DNA of 64,000 nucleotides from Gonatopus flavifemur (GCA_018340375.1 JAFFJZ010000046.1:1550001-1614000); one strand, 5' to 3'. Counted from the first letter of the stretch, positions 9,683-21,515 are shown. Translations and numbers: made by a program. The notes: generated from the letters alone by a model not told the origin.

Positions 9683-11107
9683 ACTTCCCGGAACCCGCTT
9701 GATGAGTTACGGGCTTCCCCGCCGCGGTGCAGAGTCAACAGACGGGATCTTCGGTACATCCCGCTGCCTTGTGGTCCTCTGCACCACACCGGAAGCAGAT
9801 CTTGCTCCGGTCAGGCCCTCGCAGCCGCGGCTTTGATGACCGTAACCGAGACACTTGTAGCATCTTGGTACGACCTCTCTTTCCCGGATCCTGCATTTGT
9901 TGATCCAGCCCACCCTGATCTTGCCATTGGTCATCAGTGTTTTTGCGGCCGCTCGTTCAATCGTGACAAGGGCCGAGACTTGACCGCGCAAGGTGGGCTT
10001 CGTAAGCGTAACCTGCAGGATCCCGCCATACTCTTGCAATTCGTTCCGCAGTGCAGCCTCCACTTACACCTCAGTGAAGCAAACGTCCAAGTCTCAAATC
10101 TCGAGGCTGGCTGTTGGCCTCAGCTCCCGGACGCTGCCCACCTCCTGTGCAGCCTGCTTGAGCGCCTCCGAGGAAGACGGCCTGGCCTGGTCCGTCGCTT
10201 TGTGTATTTCAATGAGGACCTCACCGGTCCCTGTGCGACGGACCGAACTCACCTCGACCTCAAGCTCCTGCGGTCTCACAGCGTGGCGAACGGTGAACAG
10301 GACATCCGCGTACGTTCTCCCTCCTGCAGGTTTTACGGCGATTGCGTCCGGCTTCACGGTCCACCGCTGTCGTTTCCGCTGAGGTCCCGTTGACGGAGCC
10401 TGCTGCGCCAGAGGGTCGGCCGTTGTTGCCCTATCCTTCTCCTTCTGTCCTTTCTCCTGCTCCTTCTCCCTCTTCTTCCCCTCCTTCGACTCGACCACTG
10501 TCCACTCCTCTTGTGGGGGAGCCACAGTGGATTTTCTCCTCTTGAGCATCCAGACTGGAGCTCTTGGAGGCTCCGGTGGGCTCACAGCGGAGCGCTCCTG
10601 ACTACTTGTTGAAGGCGGACTCTCAGGGGAATTCCGTGGGGTGGGTATCGGTCTTCATGTCCGCCTATCGACCGCTCCGCGGTCTATGGCCTTTCGAACA
10701 TGAGTGTACGTCCGCGTGTCCTCCTGCAGCCCATCCAGCTCCCTCAACAGTCTCAGGATACCATCCTTCACAGTTCGATTGACGTTAGGCTGTTTCTGGA
10801 TGGCATCTACCATGCCTTGGATGAGGCGACGCATTCCTGCGAGCCTCTCTTCCGCCTTCCTCTCCGATTCAATGATGAGCGTCCTAAGGGGAGCAAAATC
10901 ATCTCCACCGTCACCCCCCTCTCCTATTCGTTCTCCATCACTTGGCGCAATGTTCACAATGGAGGCCAAGTGAGCCACCTTCATTGTACTACGGTTGCAT
11001 GATAACGACGCTGCGGGTCCCGTTCGCACACCCCTATCTAGCGCCGGCCCTGGGAGGTCCGATCCACCCTGGACGGTAGTGGTTTCTCGCGTCTTCGTAC
11101 TGGCCAT
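9680..11107 (-). pseudogene. gag-like ORF1 of LINE copy 1 with zinc knuckles
   Basis: It starts MASTKTRETTTVQGGSD at 11107. One frame runs to 9707 with three in-frame stops (near 10655, 10094 and 10050). Landmarks are a charged coiled-coil-like stretch, a Lys/Glu-rich segment, GRTYADVLFTVR and the knuckle CYKCLGYGHQSRGC. A frameshift near 9815 then separates a second knuckle, CFRCGAEDHKAAGC, and the start of a third. Such proteins coat element RNA. Confidence 0.8.
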
Positions 11108-11114
11108 ATTTTGC

Positions 11115-11460
11115 CATATTTGGGAGGAATTGGAATCTCAAAATTTGTCCAATGAATCGAATCGAACGCCCTCCGAATTGCAGTCACTGTTTACATTAAA
11201 ACCGGGGATGGACCAACGTCGGTACAGTTCTCAGAGGAGCAACGAAGTCGCCGCGGTATTTTTTACCAATGCGGATGGAGAAATACCGGAATCCTATGTT
11301 GTCGTGCGCAACAAACAGAGCGAAGAATCAAAAATTGTCAGTAGTATGGATCCTGATGTGGAACCTTGAGTGTATCCTCTATTTTATCCATATGGTTAAC
11401 ACGGGTGGCATCAGGCAGCCTGAACGACTAGCACCCTCCACTTTCCCCATATAAATGCGT
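11115..11460 (+). pseudogene. Helitron-like helicase N-terminal fragment
   Basis: The plus frame reads DQRRYSSQRSNEVAAVFFTN, IPESYVVV and then, after a frame change near 11370, VYPLFYPYG, a stop and HGWH. This is the typical order of the Helitron-like N-terminal domain upstream of Rep/helicase. Nothing of Rep or helicase is visible downstream, so only a scrap remains. The R1-clade LINE 5' end lies directly beside it. Confidence 0.6.
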
Positions 11461-13041
11461 GAAATTTTATGCCAACATCTTGCGGAATATCTTGAACTTC
11501 ATGTCCCAAAAGCGTGGATAATTCGAGTATTAGAATAGATGATTGGCAACATATCCAAGAATAAAATAGTGATAGTAGTCTTATGAGTATAAAGAATTAG
11601 TAATTGAGATTGTGAAGCTTACAACATAAATTCCTGTTGAAATTATGCGTTGGACTATAATTTATACGTAATCCGTACATCATTATTGTATTAATTTATA
11701 CAAAATTTGTTTTTTGATGTCACTTCATGGGACATGGCAGCGCTGTAAGTCCAGTACATGTTGGTGTTATGTATGGAGTTAGCTGCTATCAGTCCATACT
11801 TGTATAGTCAAAGATCTCGTACATGTACGAATGGGATTCTTCAAGAGTTCAACGATTATTGTGAAGACCTGGCGAAAAAAATTTCGAACACGATGTTTCG
11901 GCAATAGTCACCTCGAATGATGGCATACAATACCCGTGTTACGCGTTTCATGCGTTCAAATTCATACCTAATCAGTATAAATCTGTATCCAACAGTAATG
12001 TCCTGCCGGTTCATTGAGAATTCTATGCGATGTTATCGTGAAATTTTTATTCAAGAAGTATCACTTACCCTGAAACACATGATTATTTTTGTTTCAAATC
12101 ATGGGTACTTTTTCTATACGAATGTCACGTTAAAACGGCATATATTCTTTCAAATTCCATAGAATACGATCAGAAACGATGGAGTTCCTATCGTTTGATA
12201 ACGATACAACGTGGTGAATTCCGTATTCAGAAACCTCATCAAAAACGATAGAGAAAATTCATTTTATATCGTTCTGTACTGGGGACGTGTTGCAGGGACA
12301 ATCTTGTCAGTTGGAAAGTATATTATTTAAAAAATTTGTCTCCCAACTCTTCTAAACCACTTCGGAATGAAGATTAATTTCCAGTGTCCAATCTGAAACA
12401 TATATTTCTTCATCATATATTTCTTACGTATGTTACGAAAAAAAATTGAAACGAAAGTTCGTAATGATACAAATATATCCGTTTTATATTGTGAGAGTGA
12501 TTGAACGTTCTCTGAGTGTCACAAGTTCCATCACATCAGTACCAATATGTACGATCTTATCCATAACAAATATATCAGTGACGTCGTAGTAAATTCCGAG
12601 ATATCATTGGGATATTTTATATTATAAAAGTCGACAGATTCGAGATTCCTCAAATATCACAAGATTCATAATGTCCGTGCTAATATGTACAATGTTGAAC
12701 AGTTTTTCTTACAACTAATTCTGAAAATATTAATAATGATAGTGATTCACCTGATTGAATAAACGTTTCAAATATCAATCTTGGTGGTTCAATTAATCAC
12801 TTCACGTATTTCATAATAATGTGTTGTTTATGTAATATTCAAAATGTCTTCGGATATTGAAAGCCGTACAACACAATGATCGATCCTCCATTCAGGACTT
12901 CGAGTATCTGTGCACAGATCATAAACGGGTCAAAGAAGAGCGGAAGGTCAGCACCTTGGGTGGAAGGTTTAAATTTGAGTATCACAATGCTCAGACATTA
13001 CTCCCAAAATTCTACGGAAACATATAGTTTCTCAACAATCA
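11461..13041. other. AT-rich interval without recognisable genes
   Basis: No open frame of interest. Two diverged segments near 12530-12560 and 12655-12695 share phrases (cacaag.ttc..., ..aatatgtac.at) and may be an old local duplication. Confidence 0.4.
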
Positions 13042-13377
13042 TTATCGAGTATTGAACATTTTTGCTGTGCACACATCTTCTAATCGTGGGTGTTGATCTC
13101 TATTCAATTCAGGAAAATTGAAACTTCTCCATGGATTGAGTTTTGGATAAATACGTTGAAAACCAGAGTTGATTCTGTAGAACATTTGCATCTCAATCAT
13201 CAGATGAGTTGCATCTTCCCATTCTTCTTGACGACGGAGAATCCTTTGGGAAGAGGACGGCACTTGTATTCCATGGGATTTTCGAAGCAAGTATAGCAAG
13301 TGCTTCATTTTTTTGATTTTATTCTTTTCAAGGCCTAACTTCATGCGTTTTGACGCATCTCTGAACCATGCTTGCAT
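13042..13377 (-). CDS. Unrecognised 111-codon open frame
   Basis: Minus frame starting MQAWFRDASKRMKLGLEKNKIKK, then basic and rich in R, K and Q. The codon pattern is plausible, but there is no known domain and no clear splice or promoter context. It could be an exon or chance in AT-rich DNA. Confidence 0.2.
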   Translation of the reverse strand: MQAWFRDASKRMKLGLEKNKIKKMKHLLYLLRKSHGIQVPSSSQRILRRQEEWEDATHLMIEMQMFYRINSGFQRIYPKLNPWRSFNFPELNRDQHPRLEDVCTAKMFNTR

Positions 13378-13520
13378 TCTTTTGAATATATTTGTGACGT
13401 TCCAAACCGTTACTCGCGTTGATGAATGTTAATTATCGCTAACTTGACGAGTTAGCCCCCAATAAATGCCTCCGGCTCGTCTGAATCCGGGGTTTGATTA
13501 AGATGGGTTGGGGAACGCGT

Positions 13521-14777
13521 ACGATCAGTTTAACTTCACATGCTTCGAAAATACTGACCAAAATCATATACAGGAGGATGGAGAATAAAATAGAGAGTAG
13601 ATTGGCAGAAGATCAGTTTGGTTTTAGAAAAAATAGGGGAACGCGAAAAGCAATCTTAGCACTCAGGGCAGTAATCGAGAAAAGGATAGCGCTGAAGAAA
13701 TCTGTGTACATAGGTTTCGTAGATATACAAAAGGCTTTCGATAATGTGGACTGGGAGAAGATGTTTGCGATCCTGAAGAAGGTGGGAATAAATTATAAAG
13801 ATAGAAGAATAATATACGAATTATATAAGAATCAAAGTGCAATAATAGACATAGAGGGTCAGGAAGGGGAAGCACAAATGAGAAGAGGGGTGAGACAAGG
13901 ATGCTCATTATCGCCACTGATGTTCAATTTATATATAGAAGAAGCAATGAACGAAGTGAAGGAGGAAATTCAATCGAAATTACAGATTCAGGGAGAAAAT
14001 ATAAGTATGTTGAGATTCGCGGATGACATAGCTATATTGGCCACGAGTAGTACTGAGTTAGAAAATATTCTCAACACCATGAGAACAATATTATTGGAAA
14101 ACTATTGTATGAATATAAATAGAGACAAAACAAAATTCATGATGTGTACAGCAGCGAGAACAGCTAGAAGAACGAGAATCAAAATAGATACCGAGACAAT
14201 TGAACAGGTGAAAGAATTCAAATATCTAGGAAGCATAATTACAGAGAACGGTAAAAGCGAAAGAGATATAAGAGCAAGAATAGCACAAGGGAGACAGGCT
14301 TTTTATCAAAAGAGACAGTTATTATGCTCAAAAAATATAAGCTTGGAAGTAAGGAAGAAATTCTTGAAAAGTTACGTTTGGAGCACAGCATTATATGGTT
14401 GCGAAACTTGGACAATGGGGAAAACTGATCAACGAAGACTTGAAGCTTTTGAAATGTGGTGTTATAGGAGGATGCTCAGAATAAAATGGATAGACAAAGT
14501 CAAAAAAGAAGAAGTACTCGAGCAGATGAATGAAGAAAGAAATCTTTTGAAACACATCGTGAAAAGGAGAAGCAATCTTATAGGACACACATTACGGCAT
14601 GAGAGTTTATTGAAAACAATATTGGAAGGGAAAATGAATGGTAAAACTGGTAAAGGTAGACCTAGAGCAAGTTATATGAAGCAAATCGTACAAGACAAGG
14701 GATGTAGTAGATATGTAGAAATTAAACGTTTGGCGGATAATAGACAGGGGTGGAGGGTTTCATCAAACCAGTTGTAA
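13521..14777 (+). pseudogene. RTE reverse transcriptase, C-terminal two thirds
   Basis: One open frame without stops runs from inside the RT to the natural stop. Motifs in order: LAEDQFGFRKNRGT, VDIQKAFDNVDW, RRGVRQGCSLSPLMF, LRFADDIAIL, KEFKYLGSIIT, YGCETWTM and the RTE-type tail GHTLRHESLLKTILEGKMNG. The endonuclease and first RT blocks are lost by 5' truncation, so it cannot move by itself. The intact frame suggests a fairly recent insertion. Confidence 0.9.
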
Positions 14778-14797
14778 GACTGATTACTTCATGATGA
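13521..14797 (+). mobile_element. 5'-truncated RTE-clade LINE with 12-bp target duplication
   Basis: The element starts inside the RT domain and ends TTACTTCATGATGA, a short ATG/TGA-type tail. It is bracketed by TGGGGAACGCGT at 13509-13520 and 14798-14809, a clear 12-bp target-site duplication. It is the same family as the longer minus-strand copy at 53318-56667. Confidence 0.92.
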
Positions 14798-14809
14798 TGG
14801 GGAACGCGT

Positions 14810-15053
14810 GTCACAGATTACCAAAAGACAGACAAATTCAAGTTATTCCAAGTTTTCGAACGAATTCTTATCATAAACAGAGTGGAATAGAATAATTACG
14901 ATTCGGGTTAGTTACCCGTGACAAGTCACTGATTGGAGGAAAGCCTTAACGCAAACTTAGAGAAATAATAAATATTAGGAGCTTGCGCAGAAGCTATTGA
15001 CAGATTGCGATAGTAGGATCTAACGGAAAGTGAACTTATTAGTCCGGACTATA
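14810..15053. other. Short flank between RTE and foldback element
   Basis: Non-coding. Together with 13390-13508 and 16351-17440 it may be one older repeat split by the RTE and the foldback element. No paired termini were found. Confidence 0.3.
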
Positions 15054-16350
15054 CAAGGTCCCATTTCAATCTTTGAATGCGAATATCTCAAAAACATGCA
15101 TCTTAAACCAAAAGTACTCCCGACCAAAGTTGTCATACAAAGAGGGGGCCACAAAACTACGATATCAATTTCATGATAGATGGCGGTATGATCGATTAAA
15201 ATGGGGTCAGCATCATTTTTTCAAACGGGAACCCCCACTTTTCATTGGATATCTTGATTCTACGCAATAAAAACTGAGTAACTTTGGTTGAAACGTTTTT
15301 CTAAATTTTTGAAGATGGTGCTACAATCGACGAAAAATGAAGTCTATGAAACAATATGCGGATATCTTGAGGAATGCATCCAAGAGCCGAAATATCTCAT
15401 TCGAATGTTGTTGTTAAGAGAGGGGACGACATAATGTCAATATCAGTTCCATAGTAGATGGCGCTGTGGTCGGAAAAAATGAGGTCAACTTCAATTTTTC
15501 AAATGGAAACTCCTACTTTTCATCGCATATCATGATTCTACGCGAAAAAATGAGGAAGTTTTGTCTGAAACATTTTTCCTGAATTCTTGAAGATGGAAAC
15601 GATGGAAGATGAGGTTGATGGAAAAGTTCTACTGCATTATGTGTGAAGCAACGGTCAACAAACAAATAAAAACGATAATAATTCTAGAGAAGAAATTGAA
15701 CACAAAACACAACAAAGGTCATGTCCAAAACATTGTAAATGACTTCAATTCAATGTAACTCTTCTAATGCAGTAGAACTATTCCATCAATCTCATTTTCC
15801 ACTGTTTGAACTTCAAGAATCCAGGAAAAATGTTTCAAACAAATCTTCCTGATTTTTTCGCGTAGAATCATGATATGCGATAAGAAGTAGGAGTTCCCAT
15901 TCAAAAAATTGAAGTTCACCTCAGTTTCACTGACCATAGCGCCATGTACTATGGAACCGATATTACCATTGTGTCGTCCCCTCTCTTAACAACAACATTC
16001 GGAGGAAATATTCCGGCGCTCGAATGCATCCCACAAGATACCCGCATATTGTTCCATAGACTTTACTTTCCATCGATTATGGTGTCATCTTCAAAAATTT
16101 AGAAAAACGTTTCCATCAAAAGTTACTGAGTTTTTTGCGTAGAATCAACATATGCAACAAAAAGTGGGGGTTCCCGTTTGAAAAAATGATGTTGACCCCA
16201 TTCCAATCGATCATAACGCCATCTATGACTGAACTGATATCGTAGTTTTGTTGCCCCTCCTTTGTATAACAACTTTGGTATGAAGTACTTTTGGTCTAAG
16301 ATGCATGTTTTTGAGATATTTGCATTTAAAGATTGAGATGGGACACCCTG
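15054..16350. mobile_element. 1,297-bp foldback (palindromic) element, copy 1
   Basis: Two arms of roughly 570-600 bp in inverted orientation surround a centre near 15700. The ends read CAAGGTCCCATTTCAATC and, on the other strand, CAGGGTGTCCCATCTCAATC, each preceded by TA, the expected target duplication for a Tc1/mariner-type element. Internal landmarks (cttaaaccaaaagtact, gttctactgcatta) occur mirrored in both arms. No coding frame, so non-autonomous. A copy of identical length lies at 59765-61061. Confidence 0.85.
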
Positions 16351-17451
16351 TATAACCCTACTTCGTGTGCACACGGAAAGTCTATGTCAGTCATTCCTAT
16401 AACCCGATTATATCGTCATTTAAGATGAATTCAACGGAAAGTGACGCGTGAATGGACGGTTCCGAGTGAAAGGGTACCCCCTTTGGTTCGTTCGTGACGA
16501 GAAAAGTAATAATCCTAAGGATTATTCTACATACGCGGGGTCGCGAGCTGTGATTGGTCGGGATTACTTCGGCCTAAGGGTATGCTCTAATACAAGTTCT
16601 TGATTGGTTGGACTAAAATGGGTATCATTTCCTATGTGCCATGGGGCCGTGAGTGGTTGATCCAATGGGAGAAGCCGTCAGAATGTGGCTCTAGCTCACC
16701 CTTGGTGGCCGTGAGAGAGCGGCCCTATGGCCCGAAGAGGACTATTACCGTCTTCGTCTAGAATTCGCCTCAACTCTTTTTGACTCTTCAGCAGCGGTTG
16801 ATTGCCGGCTACTGCCCCCCTCTTCCCTAGGCAAATCTTGCGTTGATTATTCGAGTGCTGCGCACTACGATCAGACCTTCTTCCCCTATGGGTGAAGAGT
16901 AAGCTCTTACCTTTCCCAAATATGTCTGGTGTAAGCAGACAAGTCGGGGAAGAAGATGATTATGCCTCCTTTTGAGTCTTTCATGAAACCCAGAAGCCCA
17001 CTTTTGCTCATGGATAACGCGGTAGTGTGACAAGCCATCTGGTGGTTTGAAACTCAACCGCCGAGCATGGTCGTCTCTCCGTCTTCTGATATAGCTCGCC
17101 CGTATTATTTTCGCGCTTGCGCGTCGCGCGTAAAATTTCCAATATGGTTGACGGGGTTGGTGACAACCTTTCATATTTCGCGTTCGCGAGTTCTCAGGGT
17201 TATTTTCGGCTTGAGAAAACCCTTCCGCAACTGTTGATTAAGTTACGCGTGTGATGAGTGTCACGTTAGTTCTTTCCTTTATTCCTTAATACGTTTTGCG
17301 CAAGTCTCGTGTACGCCAAGTCTAGTGAGAGATATTTCTACGCGGTGACTCTTCGGAGAGCGCGGGGTGAAGTTCAATAATTTATACTCATTCCTATTTA
17401 CTGATATTATTATGAACAATAGAACTGGAGCCCTTTTTCCCTTCATTACAG
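16351..17451. other. Interval of higher GC, no recognised gene
   Basis: More GC-rich than its surroundings. A 115-codon minus frame (16827-17174, rich in Arg and His) shows no domain. The sequence could be part of a degraded LTR element; no terminal repeats were found. Confidence 0.3.
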
Positions 17452-17474
17452 GATCGTGAGGGGAATACGTTCGG
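17452..17474 (+). CDS. Possible 23-nt micro-exon
   Basis: cattACAG precedes and GTAAGA follows a 23-nt segment, matching consensus splice sites. It lies just upstream of the piggyBac insertion and in the same orientation as the exons at 21338-21892. Speculative. Confidence 0.2.
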
Positions 17475-17532
17475 GTAAGACAACAATCGTATCGTTCCTT
17501 CCTTCAATACTACTCCCCCATAAATCTATTGA

Positions 17533-20500
17533 CCCATTGAGTCCCAAAATGACATTCTTGCGTTGTATTTTCCAACGGCTGTACTCTTCAAGAAAAAGGG
17601 TTATGAAAGATTCCAGACCAACCAGTTTCGATGGAGAATTGACTGATCTTCCAGAATCTGATATCAGTTTCTCCGAGGAATGCACCTGTCACAAGATAAT
17701 CAGGTTTTTTTTTCCGAAAAAACGCGAATTTTGAAACTTTTTTTTTTTCTTTATCTCATGTTTTCACATTGGAATCGTATCATAATTCTTCTTGTAACTA
17801 CAAAAACCGCGTCAATTTACTTCACACTTTGATTTATGCCTTGGGAAATTGGAAAAACTCATGTGGAAACGACCAAAATGGTGGCTTAAACGTGGAAAAA
17901 ATGTCAAAAACTTCAAGAGTTTTTCATTCGAAAACGATGGACTTGAGGCGGAAATTTTACTGAACAAAAAGTTCTTAGAATTGATTAACAAACACGGTCA
18001 AATTTTTTCGGAATTTTTTGACAACTTTTTCGAATTTCCAAAATCGCAAAAATTTGAAAATTCAAAAAAAGCGTCGAAAAATTCTGAAAGAATTTGAGCA
18101 TTTTTTTTTTATCAATTCTGAGAACTTTTTGTTCAGTAAAATTTTTCCCTAAAGTCCATCGTTTTCTAATGAAAAATTCTTGAAGTTTTTGTCCACTATT
18201 CTGCGGTTTTTTCATAGTTTGGCATTTTTGAATATGCCTTTTATAATATATTTCATATGGGATGTAACACGTTATTTTTGGTGAACATATTTCATTTATA
18301 TATGTTTTCATGTAGTGGATCGATTGCGTATTATTGAAAATCTTTTGAAAACGTTACCCAACACCTCCTATCGTAAACTGTTTCATTGACTCCATGTGTA
18401 TACATTCTTTAGCCGTCAAAATTTTTCCGCCGTTGTCCGATCCTTACCACGTGGAGGTAAATGTATAAAAAGACCCTTCTCTCCTTTTTTTTTCAATTTT
18501 AAAAATTTTTTGGTAGTTTTTTAATTTAAAAAAATTTTTTTTTCCATACATGAAGATGAAGTTTTATGTTGCACTACAGGTCGATGTAGGGCAGGAATTG
18601 CAAAAGTAAGAATTGCAAATTGTACACATTTTGTATGTCCTCATCCCACATTTTTCATAATTCCTACAATTTTTCCTTACCATACCAGTAACAATTTCAT
18701 GGACTCCTTTCCCTTTGATACCTTTTGCCTAATAAAATTCAGCGAGTTCTGAAGCCATCACCTCAGATCCAATTTTTTCGTCACGATTTGATGAATTATG
18801 GATTACAAGGGCATTTGTGATCGATGATTGGATTAGTCGAAGAAAAATGGCCCGGGTCCATCTTTTTGCCCTCATGCATGGCATCAAATTACTACAATGT
18901 CCATCATGTAGATCGACACCACCCATGTATTCATCATATTGTGAGAAAGCTCTGGGAAATGGAATATCGTTTTTAGTTCTTGATTCTTTCGAATATCTTT
19001 TGACTGTTGACATTGGAGTTACACCTGCCGCGGTGGAAAGCGAAGATACTGGTTTTGGATCCATGATTGTGATATAGTTCAAACCGCTTTTTTCTTCGTG
19101 TTTGATTGAGAACGTTCCTCTTATTACTTTTTTATCCAATTCATAATCGGTATTCACTCTGTTCCCCCTCACGGTCCCAGTTGCTCTCAAGCCGACTGTT
19201 TGCAAATGGATCAGTGAGTCTGGACTACAAAGAAAGTTATCAAAATATAAATGATATTGAATTATTCTTCGTGGAACAACATCAACAAGTAGCTTTTGGA
19301 TCATCTGCATAACGACACGACTTCCTAAGGGACATTTGTATAGTTTTACTTGTTTATCAGACGAATAAATATTCGACCCCTTGCCACAATAAATCTCACA
19401 ATCGAACAGATATCCCTCTGAGTTACAAATGCCCCACATTTTGATGCCGAACCGCGCGGGCTTATCTTCCATAAACTGGAACAAAATGGTTTTTCCGTGA
19501 AACTTCACCATCATTCCATCTATCGACGAAGCGATAGAGAAAAAACCAAATTGCAAAGCATTCCTGTTGAAAATTTCGAAAATACCACGTACTCTCCAAG
19601 CTCTGTCATTATAATTCTGATCTTCAGGTTTCGAAAATTTTAATTTTGATTTAATTTTGAGGAATTTATTACGACTCATTGCTTTTGCCACAGGAGGACA
19701 GGCCAGTAATGGCCGATTAGACCAATAGTCTTCCTGAGATTTCCTTTGATTGAAGATTGACATTATAATTATCCCTAAAAAATATCGAATTCATCTAATG
19801 TCAAATCGCAGTCAGTCATACGAGTACTTTCAATGATATATTTTTTTGAATCGGCGGAGAAAAAAAGTTCGAACAACTGTACATATGGAGATTCAAGAAT
19901 AATTTTTTTCGTTTTCTCAGAGAGTAAGTTTTCATTTTCAGGATATTGTTCACACTTTCTCTCCGTTCTCCCATGTGTAAATATGATTAGGCTCCAGTTC
20001 CGACTGATTTTCTACATAGTTATTCATAACCTGAAGATAACTAATATTTGTAACTTTGTTATCAGAAATTTGACAACCTTCAGATTCAGATTCAGAATCA
20101 GAGTCAGATGGTCCAGAGCAATCATCCTGAGGAACAATTATTGCATCAAAGTCACCATCTTCACGCCCTCCAATTTCTACATCTTGCTGGTGACTTGATC
20201 GTTTCCGGCGTTTTCCTAATGAAGCAGACATTGTCTGTTCCACTTTCAATAAATAATATCACCAGTTTCGTCAGGCTAAAGTGCTAATTGTTTATTTTAT
20301 GGAATCAATGTTTCTCCCACAATAGATAAGTTTATTATTGAATTCTATTTCTGTGGAACATGAAGTATTCCGTTGATATATTGTCCTAATACGGTTCGCG
20401 ATTTATAAGAGAATGCAATTTAATACCAAGTCACAAAAATACCGATTTTCTCTTATATGTTAGATGATATGTAATCATCGATCATCTATCAGAGTCATCA

Positions 20501-21319
20501 CTCCGATAGTGTTTAGAGAACATATGAGGCATGGACTATATGTTGTGAAAAGACAATTTTGTGAATGAACAAAATATCAGAGATACGCATAATATTACAT
20601 GTAAAATATATTATGAGAGGCATATTCAAAAATGCCAAACTAAAAAACCTGCAGAATAGTGGACAAAAACTTCAAGAATTTTTTATCAGGAAACGATGAA
20701 CCTGACGAAAAAATTTCACTGAACAAAAAGTTCTTAGAATTGATCAAAGAACACGCTCAAATTTTTTCAGAATTTTTTGACAACTTTTTTGAATTTCCAA
20801 AATCACAAAAATTTGAAAATTCAGAAAAAGCGTCAAAAAATCCTGAAGAAAATTTGATCGTGTTCTTTGATCAATTCTAAGAACTTTCGTTTCAGTCAAA
20901 TCTTTTCCTCAAGTCCATCGTTTTCAAATGAAAAATTCTTGGAGTTTTTGACATTTTTTCCACGTTTGAGCCGCCATCTTTGTTGTTTCCACGTGAGTTT
21001 TTCCAATTGTCCGAAGCATGAATTGAGGTTTGAAGTAAATTGACGCGGTTTCTGTAGTTACAAGAAGGATGATGACACGATTCCAATGTGAAAACATGAG
21101 ATAAAGAAAAAAAGAAGTTTCAAAATTCGCGTTTTTTCAGAAAAAAACCTGTATATCTTGTGACAGGTGCATCTCTCGGAAAAACTAATATCAGATTCTG
21201 GAAGATCAGTCAATTCTCCATCGAAACTGGTTGGTCTGGAATTTTTCATAACCCGTTTCCTTCGAAAGTACAGCCGTTGAAAAATACAACGCAAAAATGT
21301 CATCTTGGGACCCAATGGG
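17533..21319 (-). mobile_element. piggyBac-like transposon with ~700-bp inverted repeats
   Basis: The ends are CCCATTGAGTCCCAAAATGA on the left and its mirror CCCAATGGG on the right. They are flanked by TTGA (17529-17532) and TTAA (21320-21323); the TTAA target is diagnostic for piggyBac and the left copy has one mutation. Inverted repeats span about 17533-18250 and 20600-21319. Each arm contains its own palindrome (ctgaacaaaaagttctta mirrored). The transposase lies between them on the minus strand. Confidence 0.9.
18729..20249 (-). pseudogene. piggyBac-type transposase, two frameshifts
   Basis: The N-terminal part (from 20249) is acidic (GPSDSDSESESEG), as is usual for piggyBac. The frame shifts near 19955 and again near 19770 in a T run. 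The core (19763-18729) holds SSIDGMMVKFHG, KPARFGIKMWGICNSEGYLF, QYHLYFDNFLCSPDLI-like and EYMGGVDLHDGH, covering the three catalytic Asp regions of the DDE_Tnp_1_7 domain. It ends soon after the core; a C-terminal cysteine-rich domain is not evident. Cut-and-paste transposase, inactive here. Confidence 0.88.
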
Positions 21320-21337
21320 TTAATATATTTTACGCAG

Positions 21338-21515
21338 GTACACTGCAACAAAATGGATTGTTGCCGTGAATCGACAACCCAGGCGAGTCGTTCACGTCTC
21401 GGGCTCTCCGTTAGCTGTTCTCAGTCTGACGAATCCCATATTTCAAAGGTACGCTTCCTCGAGTCGATGGGACGGAGGGCTATTTTCCAAGGTGGAGGGT
21501 TCCGGTTCACATGAG
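21338..21515 (+). CDS. Internal exon of an unknown spliced gene
   Basis: acgCAG (21332-21337) and the donor GAG|GTACTATG bound a 178-nt exon. It enters in phase 2 (one base completes a codon), then YTATKWIVAVNRQPRRVVHV, PLAVLSLTNPIFQRYA and SRWDGGLFSKVEGSG. It exits in phase 0, which fits the next exon. The piggyBac TTAA lies only about 15 bp upstream of the acceptor. Family not recognised. Confidence 0.4.

Larger units (their letters stand above)
6361..11110 (-). mobile_element. R1-clade LINE copy 1, nearly full length but degraded
   Basis: A 4.75-kb non-LTR retrotransposon on the minus strand with gag (11107 to ~9680), an ORF2 of endonuclease, RT and CCHC C-terminus (9682 to 6471), a short 3' UTR and an AT-triplet tail (6361-6432). 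EN motifs (AGDLNAGSLEW, SDHQ), RT motifs (GYADDV, SPGPDG) and the post-RT CCHC place it in the R1 clade. Several stops and frameshifts make it inactive. It is much more GC-rich than its surroundings. Confidence 0.85.

Noticed and set aside
9383..10393. 336-codon plus-strand frame
   Set aside because: Antisense to the gag/EN part of LINE copy 1, which carries recognisable zinc knuckles and endonuclease motifs.
13420..13430. Another ACTCGCG heptamer
   Set aside because: Flanks (ccgtt / ttgatg) are not complementary, so it is not part of the hairpin set. The same holds for the heptamer near 26206.
13390..17440. One large LTR split by the RTE and the foldback element
   Set aside because: No second copy or matching termini in the window; left as unassigned flank.
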